From the NCBI GenBank assembly GCA_950295325.1, contig OX485808.1, positions 15,460,527 to 15,524,526 on the forward strand: a DNA stretch of 64,000 nucleotides. The letters run 5' to 3'. Under the pieces are notes generated by a model. The model searched no databases, was not told where the DNA came from, and saw only the letters and a program-made list of their open reading frames with translations. Position 1 is the first letter of the stretch. The number at the start of each line of letters is the position of its first letter. Positions 12,119 to 24,360 of this stretch are shown here, in pieces. Made by a program: the position numbers and the translations under genes. Source of the DNA: Polytrichum commune (taxonomy: Eukaryota; Streptophyta; Polytrichopsida; Polytrichales; Polytrichaceae).

Positions 12119-13837
12119 TAATGCAAGCCCACCCTAAGGGTGGGTCACTTACAATAGGGTCCACATCCAAAACCTAGTGGGCTCAACGTGTGACTTGTAA
12201 AGTAGATGGGTCGTGAATGTTAATTTTTTCCACTTACATACTATTTCTCCCAAGTCATCAAACACACAATTGGGACAATATGGTTAGCAAAGTGAAACCG
12301 TGGTTGTAGCCATTTTCCTTGTAATTTTTTGAGCTCATAAGAATATCTTATTCATTTCAAAGTATATATTATCTTTCTTCTGAAGTGACCATATAGCACC
12401 CTCCCCCCTAATTATGTTGACTAATGAATCTAATTCACTCAAAAATATATGAGCATGTAGTCAAATATCTTTAAAACACGTGTCTTGTCGGTGTCCATTC
12501 TAAAATCCACACATAATTAAACATCACTCAAACTCAAGTGTTTGAGCAAGATAAATAAAACACAAGTAGCCAAATCATACCTTTTAAAAGTCTTTAATCC
12601 AAATTTTTATGCGTTTGAGTTTAAAGCTCTAATTTATACATTATCTTATGTCAAGAAGAAAAATAAAAATCACTCCTATATGACATTTACAGTCAAAATA
12701 CAACATATACATGTATTTGCATCTTGAATCACCCAAATTGTGTATTTGAACTTCAAAATTCAATAAGTTACACCAAATTTTTCAATTGATTTGAAGAATG
12801 TACTTTGAAGAATGTGTTAATTTTAGAACAAACCCAATTTAACATAACTATAATTAAACCATCTATTCATGATCAGGTCCCCATCCGAACTTTGTAGAGT
12901 GCCATAGTTTTGATAAGGTGGGGGACTAATTATGGTAATTTATTTTTTGTGGGTGGTTAAAATAAGGTTCCACATTTCACAATTTCTAAGGGTTAGTTTC
13001 CATGTAGGTTGCTTGCCCACCAAATTCTAGCAGAAATGTAGATTCCACTAGGAGGAATCTACATACTACTAGAATCTAGTGGGCAAAACGATTTGCATGG
13101 AAAATAATCCTAAGTCTCCAACTCTTGTTATGGTATCACCATGGGATCGGCAATGCCATGACATATGTTCACAGATTTGAGTGGTAAAATGATAAGGAGC
13201 TCGTCTCATAATGAGAAGGTGTGGTTTTTGTTTCTTTTGGCACAAATTCAGAAAATCAATTGCAAAGGTAACCCAAAATACAACCAACCCAGGCGAGCCA
13301 GCACAGCTCGAGTGGAAATCAAGAACCGATGCTCATTTGCTGCAAAACAAGCAGTTGTGGTAGATTCTAAACACCAGTAATGTGTTCAAGCCAACTCGTG
13401 ACTTCAAAATTTTCACAACAGTTTCAATTGAATGGATAAGAATTACCGAGAAATTTACAGTCCTCCTAATTTCTATCTTCCTACACATGACAAAATTTGC
13501 ACCACCTTATGCTTTCTCAAGATGTACCGCAAATCAATTAAGAGATCGGTTATGGGTGGCTCTACCTTAGCTACAAATAGAACTATGTAGCAAGATTACA
13601 CGTCAACCCCTAAAGGTATTGGTATACGTTTCTAGGGCATGCATTCTAGTTTATACGAGGCCCCAACAAGTATTGATATAAATTTTTATTAGGTCCATGA
13701 ATTCAACCTTCCATAAAGAGGAAGTGAAATCTATTACTATATATAAGAATAATTATAAGATACAAGTCAAAAGAATCCAATCCATACAAAAGAGTAATTT
13801 GAGTGAGTTCACTCCTGACATCTTTAACTTCAAACAT
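12119..13837. other. AT-rich intergenic DNA, no gene seen
   Basis: An inverted fragment of dispersed repeat R1 lies at about 12390-12530 ('cacgtgtcttgtcggtgtcc'). The open frames here are short and match nothing I know. I see no other structure. Confidence 0.4.
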
Positions 13838-14011
13838 TAAGGGCCACTTTATACTTGGGGCCGGATTGAGGGCCGGCCGGAACTCTCAAAATTTGAACCA
13901 ATAGGATCGCTCGATTTCATCAAATTGGGCCCAAGGGCTTTATACTTGGGGCCGGCCCGAACAATCACCTATCCCATGTGGCGTCTTAGGTGGCACAATT
14001 TTGGCGCCAAA

Positions 14012-14081
14012 CCATCGGGCCCTAGATGAGATTTCGGGACGAGCTTTTCCTCGTCCCGAACTCCCATCTAGGGCCCGATGG
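14012..14081. other. Strong hairpin inside the GGGCC element
   Basis: The left arm starts CCATCGGGCCCTAGATG and continues with TTTCGGGACGAG. After a 6-nt loop (14044-14049), the right arm runs CTCGTCCCGAA and ends CATCTAGGGCCCGATGG. The arms are about 32 bp and nearly perfectly complementary. The motif 'ggcgccaa' sits just before it, as it also does before the hairpin at 48933-49005. Confidence 0.8.
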
Positions 14082-14194
14082 GGCTCCTCCGTTGGATTGT
14101 TCCAATCTTGTCCGTCAATCAATAGGAGGGGTAAAAGCATTTCCTCTCCTCCTTACTACTCTCCCCTCCACCTTCCCCTTCTCACCTTCCACCT

Positions 14195-14466
14195 TCCCCT
14201 TAATTATTTTTTCATAGAATTAGTGTTAGACATAAATGCGCCACCACCTTCCCTACTACCATGTCCCTTCTCTTTTTCTCATTGTTAATTTTTTTTCATA
14301 TCCTTCCTAACACTAAATTCGTGCATGTAACTTTCACATATTACCATGGATGATATTTAGTGTTTGATTTTACATTTAATGTTACTTACTTTCATAGGGT
14401 TAGTGATATTTAGTCTAGTGATTGTATTTATAGTATCTCACACTAAATATCATGTTTAGTGTAGTG
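14195..14466. mobile_element. Nested MITE copy of the ATTTAGTG family
   Basis: The right part (14340-14466) is the reverse complement of the left half of the MITE at 47215-47545. It shares 'catttaatgttactta', the 'catagggtta' word and the terminal TTTAGTGTAGTG. A further block, 'ttagtgttagacataaatg', also matches in inverted order. The left terminal repeat is missing or degraded, so this copy looks truncated. It lies inside the 13841-15230 element. Confidence 0.55.
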
Positions 14467-15299
14467 ACTCTACAATTTTAACCATAACAAACACATTCCA
14501 AAAATAAGCCAAAGATAGTTTCCAAGTGGAACCATGCTCAAAAGTTTACACGCACTTAGATCCAACAATAATGTAAACTTATACTATGGTTAGAATTATT
14601 ATTTTTTAAATAAAATATCTTATCTATAAAGAGAAAGTTAATTGAGGCTTTAGAAAGGTTGATTAAGTCTATAAATTTATGTAGCTTGAAAAATAAAAAG
14701 CACGACAACAATGTTGGCGTAATGCCTACTTACAATCAGTAACCCACACCAAAATATATGCTCAATGTCGTCATGTTCCCGAACGGAACGAAGCCAATTA
14801 ATATCTACAAACATAGATTACTCTATACTGAATATTGTATCATTGCAACTCTGGTTTTTTTTTTGTTACCGGGTACATCGGTTATTCCATTGTACATGGT
14901 AGGTGAATTTATATGAGCATTTTGACACCGGAATTAGATTCAAAGGGCTCGATATAGTCTAATGGGACCCAAGGTTGACCCCCTAACCATAAGCCTATAG
15001 AGATCATCCCCCATAGTAAAAGCCGTGTAACTAATGCTCAAGAGCACCGGGCATTGACCATGGTAAGTTCCCTGAAACTTAACCCTCAAGACCATCGGGC
15101 CCTAGAATCGGGCCTCACCACTTTACATGCGACAAGGTTGGGCCGGAAAAAAGTTCATAAAGTGCGTCCCGATTGAGGCCTCAATCGGGCCGGTGCTCCG
15201 GCCGGCCCCATGCCGTGTATAAAGTGGCCCTAAGTAACCTAAAACACCTATGCACGTTGTCTTAAGGTTTTAATGGGCCTGCTAGGTAGATGAATCTTA

Positions 15300-16298
15300 G
15301 GGCTACTTTGCACACGAGCCACGAGCCGTGACCATGAAATTGTGAGAGCCCAAATGAAAGTGTCCAAAGGCCATCCCAAGGCACCTCCAAAATCATGTAG
15401 TGTGGTCACAGATCCTTAAGTGTAGTGTGAAGTCATATGTGACTGGGCCCTCAATCAAATGCTATTTCAATGAATTTCTATGCATTTGAGTCCTCACACA
15501 TGATAAAATGTAATAAATCAATGGTTGTGAGTGTTCGGAGTGTCATGGTCTCCCGGTTTTGTGTCAGGTCTACTTCCAAGAGGTGGATTTTGAAAATAAT
15601 CCAAATGGATCATGTTTCATGGTCACTTGGACTATTTTCAAAAACCACCTCTTGGAGGTAGGCGTAACACAAATCCGGGAGACCATGGCACTTTGAACAC
15701 TCATAACCGTTGATTTATTCTATTTTATCATGTGTGAGGACTGCATGAATAGAAATACATTGAAATAGAAGTTGGTTAAGGAAATGATCACATATGACTT
15801 CAGAAGAAGCAACGTTGACCATGTGATCATCGTGATTGGAATGCCCGTTCGACCCACCCTTGGCATTAAACCCTCAGGGCATAATACCAGTGGTGCAGGA
15901 CTACTAACCCCTCTCGAGGTGGGCACTATAGTGACACACTATACTAGTTCCTAGCTAGCCACTAGTGCCTTGAGGATACCGGACATGGAATCCCCCCAAA
16001 GGGCTTTTTGAGGTACCCATACAACAAGGTCCAAGGACCCCCCCACCATAGTTGGGTGGACTAAGGTGGTGAACACCACGCCAGCATGGGGAATAGAACC
16101 CACAACCTCTTCATTGGGAACCATGAGCCCTAACCACCAAGCCAAGCCCGTGGTGCCCCATATGACTTCAAACTACACTTGAGGATCCATGACCACACTA
16201 CATGATGTTGGAGGTGTCTTGGGACGGTCTTTGGACACTTTCTTTTGGGCTCTCACAATCTCATGGTCACGGTTCTTGGCTCGTGTGTGAAGTGACCC
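15300..16298. mobile_element. Foldback MITE with ~308-bp inverted arms, interrupted by a SINE
   Basis: The left arm (15300 to ~15605) and right arm (~15631 to 16298, minus the SINE) are near-complete inverted copies around a ~25-nt loop at about 15606-15630. The outer ends read GGGCTACTTTGCACACGAG and ..CTCGTGTGTGAAGTGACCC, flanked by TTA and TAA. Arm words include 'gtcatggtctcccggtttt' and its inverse, and 'ccaagaggtgg' and its inverse at the centre. It belongs to the same family as 24361-24701, 49366-49864 and 58456-59806, but here one arm is duplicated head to head. Confidence 0.75.
15803..16158 (-). mobile_element. tRNA-derived SINE with 12-bp target site duplication
   Basis: The element is read on the minus strand from 16158. 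The head carries an A-box-like TGGCTTGGTGG and a B-box-like GGTTCTATTCC, spaced as in a tRNA promoter. The body includes CCACCCAACTATGGTGGGG, similar to the central domain shared by many angiosperm SINEs. It is flanked by perfect direct repeats CATATGACTTCA at 15791-15802 and 16159-16170. Removing it restores the right arm of the host foldback element. It is about 356 bp with no coding sequence and is younger than its host. Confidence 0.8.
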
Positions 16299-16754
16299 TA
16301 AGCTTGAAGTGTTGTCTCTCAAATAAAAAACTAGTGTTTCCTTGAGTTGTACCCAACAAGGTTTGATGGGAAGGTGATGGCACCCAAATGTGGTTTCTCA
16401 TTGTCTGATGAAGTGCACAAGTTGTTCTTTTGTTCTCAACAATTTACCACATTTAAGTTTCCATAAATAAAAAATCAGTAATGCAATACAATTCATCGAC
16501 ATTGTAGAGGGAAAAAACACATGTATACAACATAAAGTCCAACATTGACTTGTCGTCACATGCAACCTCTAAGAAATATACATCATTTTTTCTTACGTTG
16601 TTTTTCATTGTAGACTTCTCTATATCTGAAGTTTTTTGGATTTTGTTTTTATGTGCATCATTTTCATTCGTAGTTATTCATAACATCACTTATTAGAAGT
16701 CGAATCAACTCATCCCGGGTTCATATACAAGTTTGCAGCAATGATCAAGGTGAT

Positions 16755-16781
16755 CTCTCTCTCTCTCTCTCTCTCTCTCTA
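16755..16781. repeat. (CT)n microsatellite
   Basis: About 13 uninterrupted CT units. The surrounding 16300-16975 is AT-rich DNA without a recognisable gene. Confidence 0.9.
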
Positions 16782-16975
16782 AGATCATCTCATTCCTTCA
16801 TTCAATTGTTAGATTTTTATTTTTATTTCAAGTCATAAATTCATCTCATGCAGTATTGTAAAAGTTTGTTTATTTTTTAGGACCAAGCTTCAAAAGGACA
16901 TTGTAAGGTATATAATATCTTCCTTTTGGTGACATTTATTTTCAATCCTTAAGCCGTCAACAAGCTCAGGTAGGT

Positions 16976-17624
16976 CACTATCGTAGACATGCTACTGACC
17001 GTGCAACACCACTTACCGTGCATGTCACAATACTCCACCATGCCACTTACCGTGTACTTTTAATCTCGGCCGTCAAATTATATCACATGCAATCTCAACC
17101 GTCCGATGTCTCTCAAACTCAATCATGACCGCGCCAATGACCTAAAACATCACTGTCAACTCACACTCATCATGGAGTTTCCTTCAGTCAAATCACATAA
17201 CAAGGTGTAGATGTAGCAATTTGATGAAGATGAAAAGAGCAGACCTTGCCAGGGCCAAAAAAGAAGCAAAAATTCAACAACAACTTGAGAAGAAAATGGT
17301 TACACAAGTCAAAAGGACAATATCAAAACCTCATCAATTTCCTATGCCTACAAAGAAGAGGGCAACATTTGTAGCTCCTTTAGTGAAACCTAACATGCAC
17401 GGTTAGTGAATGGCACATTGATCACACATTGATGCATATAGTTGTGAACTTGATTGTAGAAAGGTTACAACTTTTCAAATACAATTGTCATTTCATTTTA
17501 CCACAATACTCTCATCTCATTTACTAATTACAAATTTTTAAAAATAATTAAAAAAGGTTTAACCCACCTTGTGGAAAACCATTTGAAACCCAAATATGCA
17601 CGGTTAGTAGCATGTCTACGATAT
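16976..17624. mobile_element. CACTA-like non-autonomous transposon
   Basis: The left end begins CACTATCGTAGACATGCTAC followed by TGACCGTGCA. The right end (about 17595-17624) is its inverse with few mismatches, reading TGCACGGTTAGTAGCATG then TCTACGATATAG. The motif ACCGTGCA, or a close variant, recurs several times near the left end and inverted at 17396 and 17597, like the subterminal repeats of CACTA (En/Spm) elements. A 61-codon Lys/Gln-rich open frame at 17221-17406 (MKMKRADLARAKKEAK..) lies inside. I do not recognise it and it may be chance or a remnant. No target duplication is clear. Confidence 0.5.
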
Positions 17625-17629
17625 AGGAT

Positions 17630-18480
17630 TTTTGTGCATCATGTGTAGCGGAGGGGTATTTGTTTAAGGGCTATTTACCTCCAAGGCACAAATTAAAAGC
17701 TTCCTATAATTACTTAATTATCTAAAATGGCCTATTTCTTAGCACCCTGCCATTACTTATATTGTCCATGTCATTGCAATTTTTTGTAATCTACATTCCT
17801 TTTAACTAAAAAAATTAAATTTAAAATGTATGCAATGCAAAAGTGGTGGGAAAAAACATGACAACATGAAGGCATAAAGCATACATACCATTGGAAAAAG
17901 TAAGTGCAAAAACTTATCATACATGTGAAAGACTTGTGCTTACCAAAACAAATATGAACTTGTGCAAACTATGTGTATAGTTAACCACATCACAAAAGAA
18001 CAAACGTGATAGCATGATGCATATCATTCCAAAATCATAACATGAATGATATCATACAATTGCAAGTGATGAAGAACACAAGGATACTTAAGCATAATGT
18101 AGTTTAAAATTTGCTTTAAAATTTGTAGTTTTACAACCCATAGAACATAACCTTTATGCATAAAAAAGGCTGAGGGTGGAAACACAACAAGAGTGAGCGT
18201 GTGTTTACAAATACAACACCTGTTCCATAAAATTCTGACCCAAACACACACAAAAAACCGCAACCATTGTAGTTATGTAGAAGTCTTGTGGTTCCCTACA
18301 AGTTTGTGCAAGTGGGTTTAGGGTATGCAAAACAAAACAAATCTATGTAACCTTGTTCCATACCTTAGTGTCCAATCATGCACCAAAGAAACAAGTGATT
18401 TACGACAAGAAAAAACATACAAACATCGAGATCTAAGAGTAGGGGTTATTTAGACTCCCACATTGTCATATGAACCATCA
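17630..18480. other. AT-rich intergenic DNA, nothing recognised
   Basis: No open frame of interest, no clear repeat structure and no RNA gene was seen. Confidence 0.4.
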
Positions 18481-18499
18481 CCATGACAAACAAAGTGTT

Positions 18500-19030
18500 A
18501 TCGCGGCCAACCTAACTCGAGGTGCAGACGGATTGCATAAAGGTCCGTTATGTTGAGGTGTGCAAAAGAGCTCGTACGAAGGCGGTCGGACATTGGGTTA
18601 TTCAAAACACACAGCTTACACAACAATTCCATGTAGGCATTAAAGCTATCGATGATTGCCAGCCCTCAAAATGCACGCTGGCGCGGAGGAAATGCAACGA
18701 CATCGGCTTGTGCCAGCTGAAATGCACCAAATTCCACCATGTTGCCCACAAATTATTTGGCACGGTTGTTGATGGTGGCCAAATGTGGGAGATACATCAA
18801 ATTGGAGGCGCGCTCCTCATCAGTGAGGTCCATGCGATCCCAAGGCTCATGGGTGTGGCAACGTCGATTTCCCTTCCAAACAAACCTTGAGCGAGGCGTA
18901 TATTTCCTCCTCAAAAACAATGTTGTAATACAACAACACAACACAATCGGCCTCCATCGTCCACATCTTCACTTGAGTTGCCATTTGTGAACACCAATAG
19001 AGCCACCCCAACAAAAGTGGAACAATCAAT
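18500..19030 (-). pseudogene. Decayed coding-like block, identity unknown
   Basis: This block is richer in G+C than its flanks. On the minus strand it gives overlapping frames that look like one protein broken by frameshifts. One frame starts MATQVKMWTMEADCVVLL; it is continued in another by RRKYTPRSRFVWKGNRR, then MDLTDEERASNLMYL. Stops follow soon after. It could be a fragment of a transposon protein or a captured gene. I do not recognise the family. Confidence 0.25.
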
Positions 19031-19034
19031 CACA

Positions 19035-21640
19035 AGTCATGCACGGAAACTATAAATCCTAAATCATCTCCAAAACAACCGTAAGACCTTCAACCAAGAA
19101 AATCGAAACCATTATGGAAATTCACAACCGCCCATGATCCTAAAACAACTACAAACGAGACTCTACAAAGGAGATCCTAAACCAACTCTAACAAGACATA
19201 CTTGCTGGACTTTGTTACCATAAGCTTCGACAACAAAAAAGCTTCAACAAAAAGTTGTTCAAAACACAACGGACTTGAAGAAGTAAAAAAAACCCTAGGT
19301 GTTTTTTTACAAACATCAATGTAGGTTGATGACCAGTAATGGGCGTTGCGATTTTCATCCATTTGTGGGCATGCAAACGATTAGCCATTTTTCATGCATC
19401 CCTTGTGAGGCATGCGTACAAAATTGATCTTATTAAACATACATCCTAGAGTCCATATTTTTAGCCCTATATTATTTTTACAAAAAATGAATGGCCCACA
19501 TTTTAAGCCTATCTACTTTACTTGTAATGGGATTGTCTACTTTTAATGGACCCTTCATTATTTGGATTATTTTATGAATTTTATGTCAAAAAATTTAACC
19601 CTTCCTACATTATGATGAACATTGTTTTTAAAATGCACTAAGTGAACTACTTGGGTCAACAAGTGAGTGCAATGGTGCCATCAAGTAAGTCATTGTTAAC
19701 AATGTTTAATCATATGCACGTTAAGTATAAAATAACACCACTTTGGCCATTCGTAACAACAGTGTAAGAAAGATGGCATTATCAAAAGAGCTCCATCTTG
19801 GGCCAATCACAATAGCTAATTGGGGATCTATCTGCTTAACATGGCGGTGCAAGAAGTGATCCATAAAAGGGGGACAACACCTTCATTTAATAGAAGATCC
19901 TCACATGCAATAAGGTTGATTATGTGGTGATTGTCACTTAGCAATCCAACATTAATAGACCCTCCCCCCCAGTGGAGAGTGAAATGCTCTTTCTTGAACA
20001 CTACTTTCTGATTTCCTATAGGTTGCATGTGATTCTATTTTTCTTATGTAGACTTTGTATAGATTTGCTAATCTCTTGATGTTTTTTGAAAAATTTAAAG
20101 CTACTTAACCTTCCTAAAATAACAAAAGTTTCTTAAAGTATGATTCATTTAAAGGCCTTCATACGTTAGATATTGCGTCAACCACATAAATATTGTTGAT
20201 CACACACCATTTCTAATGCAACTATATTCCATATGATCTAAGTACTCATTCGTTGTACAATCTAACCTCCATCTTATGACACTCGATTATACAACACCTT
20301 GACTATATGATGTATTTCCCATCGACCAAACTTTCTAGAGTTAATTTACTTCCATACTATGACTAAGACGTTCGTAATATGTTTGAGGCTTGATTTGTCA
20401 TGTATTTCTTAATTTGCAGGAGTAGTGGGATTCATCTATATTTCCAGGCTCATATGTGATCAATATATTTGATGCTAAATTCATGTACACATACTCATTT
20501 ATCATACGTTTCAAGAAGAACAATGCATGTAGAGTGAAAAAAAGCGCAAACACATGTTTGTCATTGAATTATTGCCACGTTTAACAGTGTCAACATTTCA
20601 CTAAAACAATGTTGCTACGAGTAGTATTTTCAATGAATAGTGTTGCTATGAATGATATTTTCAATGAATGGTGTTGAGATAGACAATGCTTCCTGGATCT
20701 TTTGATGGCACTGGTTTCGTAGCTTAAAAAAATTTAGTATCACCTTCACTAATTTCCCCCACACACTATTAGCCCTCCCTCCCTCATGTGATGCGATCAC
20801 ATGCTTATAAAGGAGCCTGGTCTTAGCTTTATAATATTTACTGCGGTGAAGAGCCGAAGAGGCAGCTCCTCACAACAACCTAACCGAATAACTACAAAGT
20901 GGTTAGGAAAAGGGTGACCAACAAATCTTCAAATTTGGATCCGAAATCTACAACAGCCATAGATGTCATGCTTTCACTGATGGGGGGGCTCGGCCTAACT
21001 ACCAGCAAGCCACAACCGCCACTGCCCCACCTAACCAAAACCAATCTCAGCCATGCCAACAAGAGTGAGAGAACCTTAGAAGCCGAGAAGGATTTTTTAT
21101 TTTTATTTTTATTTTTATTTTTATTTTTGGTTTGGGCAGCCACCTCTGCCCGATTATACCAATGTACACGTTTGGGTTAAAACCGTGTGATAGGGGATAC
21201 GTGGACGGTTGAAATTTTGTGTGATCGATTCTAACTTTATAGAGATCCCATCTATTTAGTCACATAGAACATTACAAATACATATATTCTTCATGAAAAT
21301 GTTGAATTAAGTTTTTTTTTTTCTCTCTAAATAAAATTTGGGAGATTTCACTTGGACTTGTAGGGGTTAAAGTTTATGTCCCCTTTGTACACTACCTTGC
21401 ATGTGGGTCATATTACACATAAATTACATACGGTTTGCCATAAAATGTCACATGTCATCGTGCAATTGATTGGAATTTGTTGAAAAGTTGAAGAGGAATT
21501 TGAATGTTTACAAAGATTTTGCCCAATCAAACTTGAACGCATGGTACACAAAAACATCTAATACGTGGAGACCACATTGATTTCAAGGAGTTCAAAGTAG
21601 TTTCCAACTTCCAATGTAATGTGGGGTACATCAAATGTTT
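19035..21640. other. Intergenic DNA with minor simple repeats
   Basis: No gene was recognised. A ~35-bp direct repeat around 'tattttcaatgaat' occurs twice at 20610-20680. A (TTTTTA)n tract lies at about 21092-21127. The 20820-21180 stretch is GC-richer and has a 93-codon plus-strand open frame, but that frame ends in Leu/Phe repeats from the hexanucleotide tract and resembles no known protein. Confidence 0.35.
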
Positions 21641-21739
21641 ATCCACGTTAATTATTTTTCTAACAAATTTATGTGAGTCACTTTCATTAACCCCACTTCA
21701 GGCTTACATATGAGCTTGCATGCTATGATCAAGATGAAG

Positions 21740-21740
<1 letters not shown>

Positions 21741-21803
<63 letters not shown>
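21741..21803. repeat. Long (CT)n microsatellite
   Basis: About 31 CT units without interruption, the longest simple repeat in the window and likely to vary in length between individuals. Confidence 0.95.
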
Positions 21804-21806
<3 letters not shown>

Positions 21807-22489
21807 TTTGAAATGAAACTATATCATCAAAATATTTGACTTGTGAAACTCCATGGTAACATGGGTTCAAAAATAAGATAAAAAAAATCCTCGACACATG
21901 TCATGATTTGCATTTTCCATGCACTCCAATTTTCAACTTTTTAAATTTTTCTTTACAATATGTGCTCCACAGTTATTTCTATTCACGATATTTTACCATC
22001 TACACTAAACAGTCATTTAAGTGTAACTACACCTTTCACACCTAATATCGAGGGTAGAAATATCGTGGCCCACTGTAAGTTATGTGTACATACGATTTAT
22101 GTCTTTATTTTTTAACATATGATGATGTGTGGTTCAAAAACAAACTTTTTGAAGAGGAGTTGCATTAACCGAAACAATTGTGGTATGTCAAAATTGTAGT
22201 GGACCACTGAAATTCTAGTGACCATATTAAGTGTGAATGGTGTGGTTGTTTTGTAGGAATAGGTAATTCATTCACACCACTATAATTTTATGGCATCTCT
22301 CTCTAATAGCTTCACTTTGAAGGGGCCAATATCTCCCATCCTTTAGGGAGTGTTTGGTTTCCAGTAACAAATTGCAACAAAAATGGTCCAAAGCAATCTC
22401 AACATAAGCCATCGATCACAAGACATGCACCTTCAACTCCACAACACAATTTCGGCTAGTGGCATTAGATCAAATGTTCTCTTATCAAG

Positions 22490-22760
22490 TTAACATTTCC
22501 ACACCACAAAGATTACCATTTCAACTTTCATAATCGACATAGAGATGGAGAAGTTATAAGAGGTCAAAGTGAAGATTTCTTTATTCCTAAATGATCACAT
22601 ATGCCCTCCCAATCTCGCTTTTACTAAATGCCCGATGGTATAGAAGTTATACATGAACATTTGCAATATCTATTATATTGGATAAGTTCAAGGCCTTAGG
22701 CAAATTGCCAATCATTTTAGTGGAAAATGTAAAATATTCCCCGTTCAATAAAAGAACACC
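22490..22760 (-). repeat. Dispersed repeat R1 copy, inverted
   Basis: The stretch includes 'agttataagaggtcaaagtg' and 'gatcacatatgccctcccaat', which align with the copy at 34610-34865 and are the inverse of 41740-43095. It is non-coding. Confidence 0.45.
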
Positions 22761-23074
22761 ACAAGATATCAACATTTAGCTGGTTGGACTTAGAAACACA
22801 TGGATCTCGACCACTTTTTCCCGAATTCTCCCAAGACACTCCGACTAGCGCCATTCATATAAGTGCAAGGTGAAACTATTGGAAACATTGTCCATTGAGG
22901 AGATGTTCTATGTGAGCGGATTTGATCTCATATTTGATTGTTAAAAACCCTAAATTAGCCAAATGACTTTAACGTGGGGTGAGTCAACCGTAGACATGGG
23001 TACCAAGAAGACATGGGTATTTGAGGATAGTTATGTTTTTTTTAAATATACTATTTGTGTTTATAAACCATGCA

Positions 23075-23320
23075 AGGCCTTCATACCCAGGTAAAGTTGC
23101 CCTCGGTACAAATGTGATTCAAAATGGAATTGACCCATATAAAAACCTGAGAATACAAAGATTCTCTCACCTTGAGATACCCACAAAATATCGATATTTG
23201 AATGACATTGTAATTTTGATACCCACACAAGTGGGTTCCTTGGTACCTTTATCGACAATTGATTGTTGTACCATGCATTCACATATATACCAGTCCGACA
23301 CTGGTTCAAACTTAACCATA
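23075..23320 (+). repeat. Dispersed repeat 'R4', copy 1
   Basis: The copy runs from 'ccatgcaaggccttcata' through 'gattctctcaccttgagat' to 'catgcattcacatatatacc'. Related copies lie at 25940-26170 (same strand) and 62690-62915 (inverted). No coding capacity is evident. Confidence 0.5.
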
Positions 23321-23879
23321 CATACCTATAACTAGTATTAAGGTAATTCCGGACTTTGGATGAGCTAAAACTAGAGCAAGCAATTTTTTATTTTTAATGT
23401 GGACACTTGTGCTTCCGATGTTGTTATTAGTACTTGCCATGTCGCTACTTATAGAGGTGATTGTGTATTAAAAAAACCCTAGACATGATGTGCATAGACA
23501 TTTGAGACCACTGTGGAGGTATTAAAAGAGAAGCGTGGCAACAATTTAGTTCAAAATTGACCAAAAAATCTAGAATAATCTAAATAATAATTACTATTAG
23601 CCACTCAAAATTTTCACATACCTAAGTCAATAGGCTAGGAAATGTTTGGTGCAAACTTCAAGTTCCACCAAGTCAAGTCACGTCCTTGTTGAGTGCTACT
23701 TTGGGTGTCATTGTACACCTCCAAAAATTCAACGAATCGGGTGTACTTTAAATGGAAATGATGGTGACCATCTCCTCCCATTCATGTCCTAACCAAAGGT
23801 GTCATTGTACAAGCATAAAGGCATCTTGATTTTGTGAGTGTAAGTAAAGGTGTGTGGGTGTTTATTCAATTACTTTTCT

Positions 23880-24130
23880 TAATTGGACACCTATATTTGA
23901 TTGGTGTCTGGTGATGTGAGGATCGAAGAGCAAACATCATGTGTTTAAAAGAGATTGGATTACGTCCAAATTTTTATTCAACTACACCATACTCAATAGT
24001 GCACACAATTGAGAGGATTCGGTGTATTCTGTTAATGAACCAACATATATGTTTTTTCACAACCCATGACTAAATCATTGGAGGTCCAATTTTCAATCCG
24101 GTTTTTGATGACATTTCATTGTAGATTCAC
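23880..24130 (+). repeat. Dispersed repeat R1, partial copy
   Basis: The copy begins 'ggacacctatatttgattgg' and continues with the 'catgtgtttaaaagagatt' word. It resembles 61570-61830 most closely, sharing 'gtgaggatc' and 'gattgcactacgt'-type words. Confidence 0.45.
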
Positions 24131-24360
24131 CAATGCAACACACTTTACGTTGTGTAAACCTTATCAATAAAAGTTAGAGAACATGAAAATGAATTGAATA
24201 ACGCCCATACACCTCAGGTGTTGAGATAAATCACAACACATAATTCTAAGTTTTACATTTTTACCAATTTTGAGAGACCAGTCTTGACATTGCTGTCTAC
24301 TTAATTACCTTGAATCAACAACCAACAAGACAAGCACGATTCTAGACACCCGCATACTTA

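Larger units (their letters stand above)
13841..15230. mobile_element. TIR element with GGGCCACTTTATAC ends and TAA target duplication
   Basis: The left end is TAA|GGGCCACTTTATACTTGGGG and the right end is ..GTATAAAGTGGCCC|TAA. This gives clean inverted termini and a matching 3-bp target duplication (13838-13840 and 15231-15233), typical of PIF/Harbinger-type elements. GGCCGG-rich subterminal DNA lies at both ends. 'GGGCTTTATACTTGGGGCC' recurs internally near 13935. It has a strong hairpin at 14012-14081 and a perfect 22-bp palindrome at 15168-15189. No transposase is present, so it is non-autonomous. Another MITE appears to be nested inside (14195-14466). Confidence 0.7.

Noticed and set aside
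20899-21180. 93-codon plus-strand frame
   Set aside because: Its second half is Phe/Leu repeats from a hexanucleotide tract, and the first half matches nothing known.
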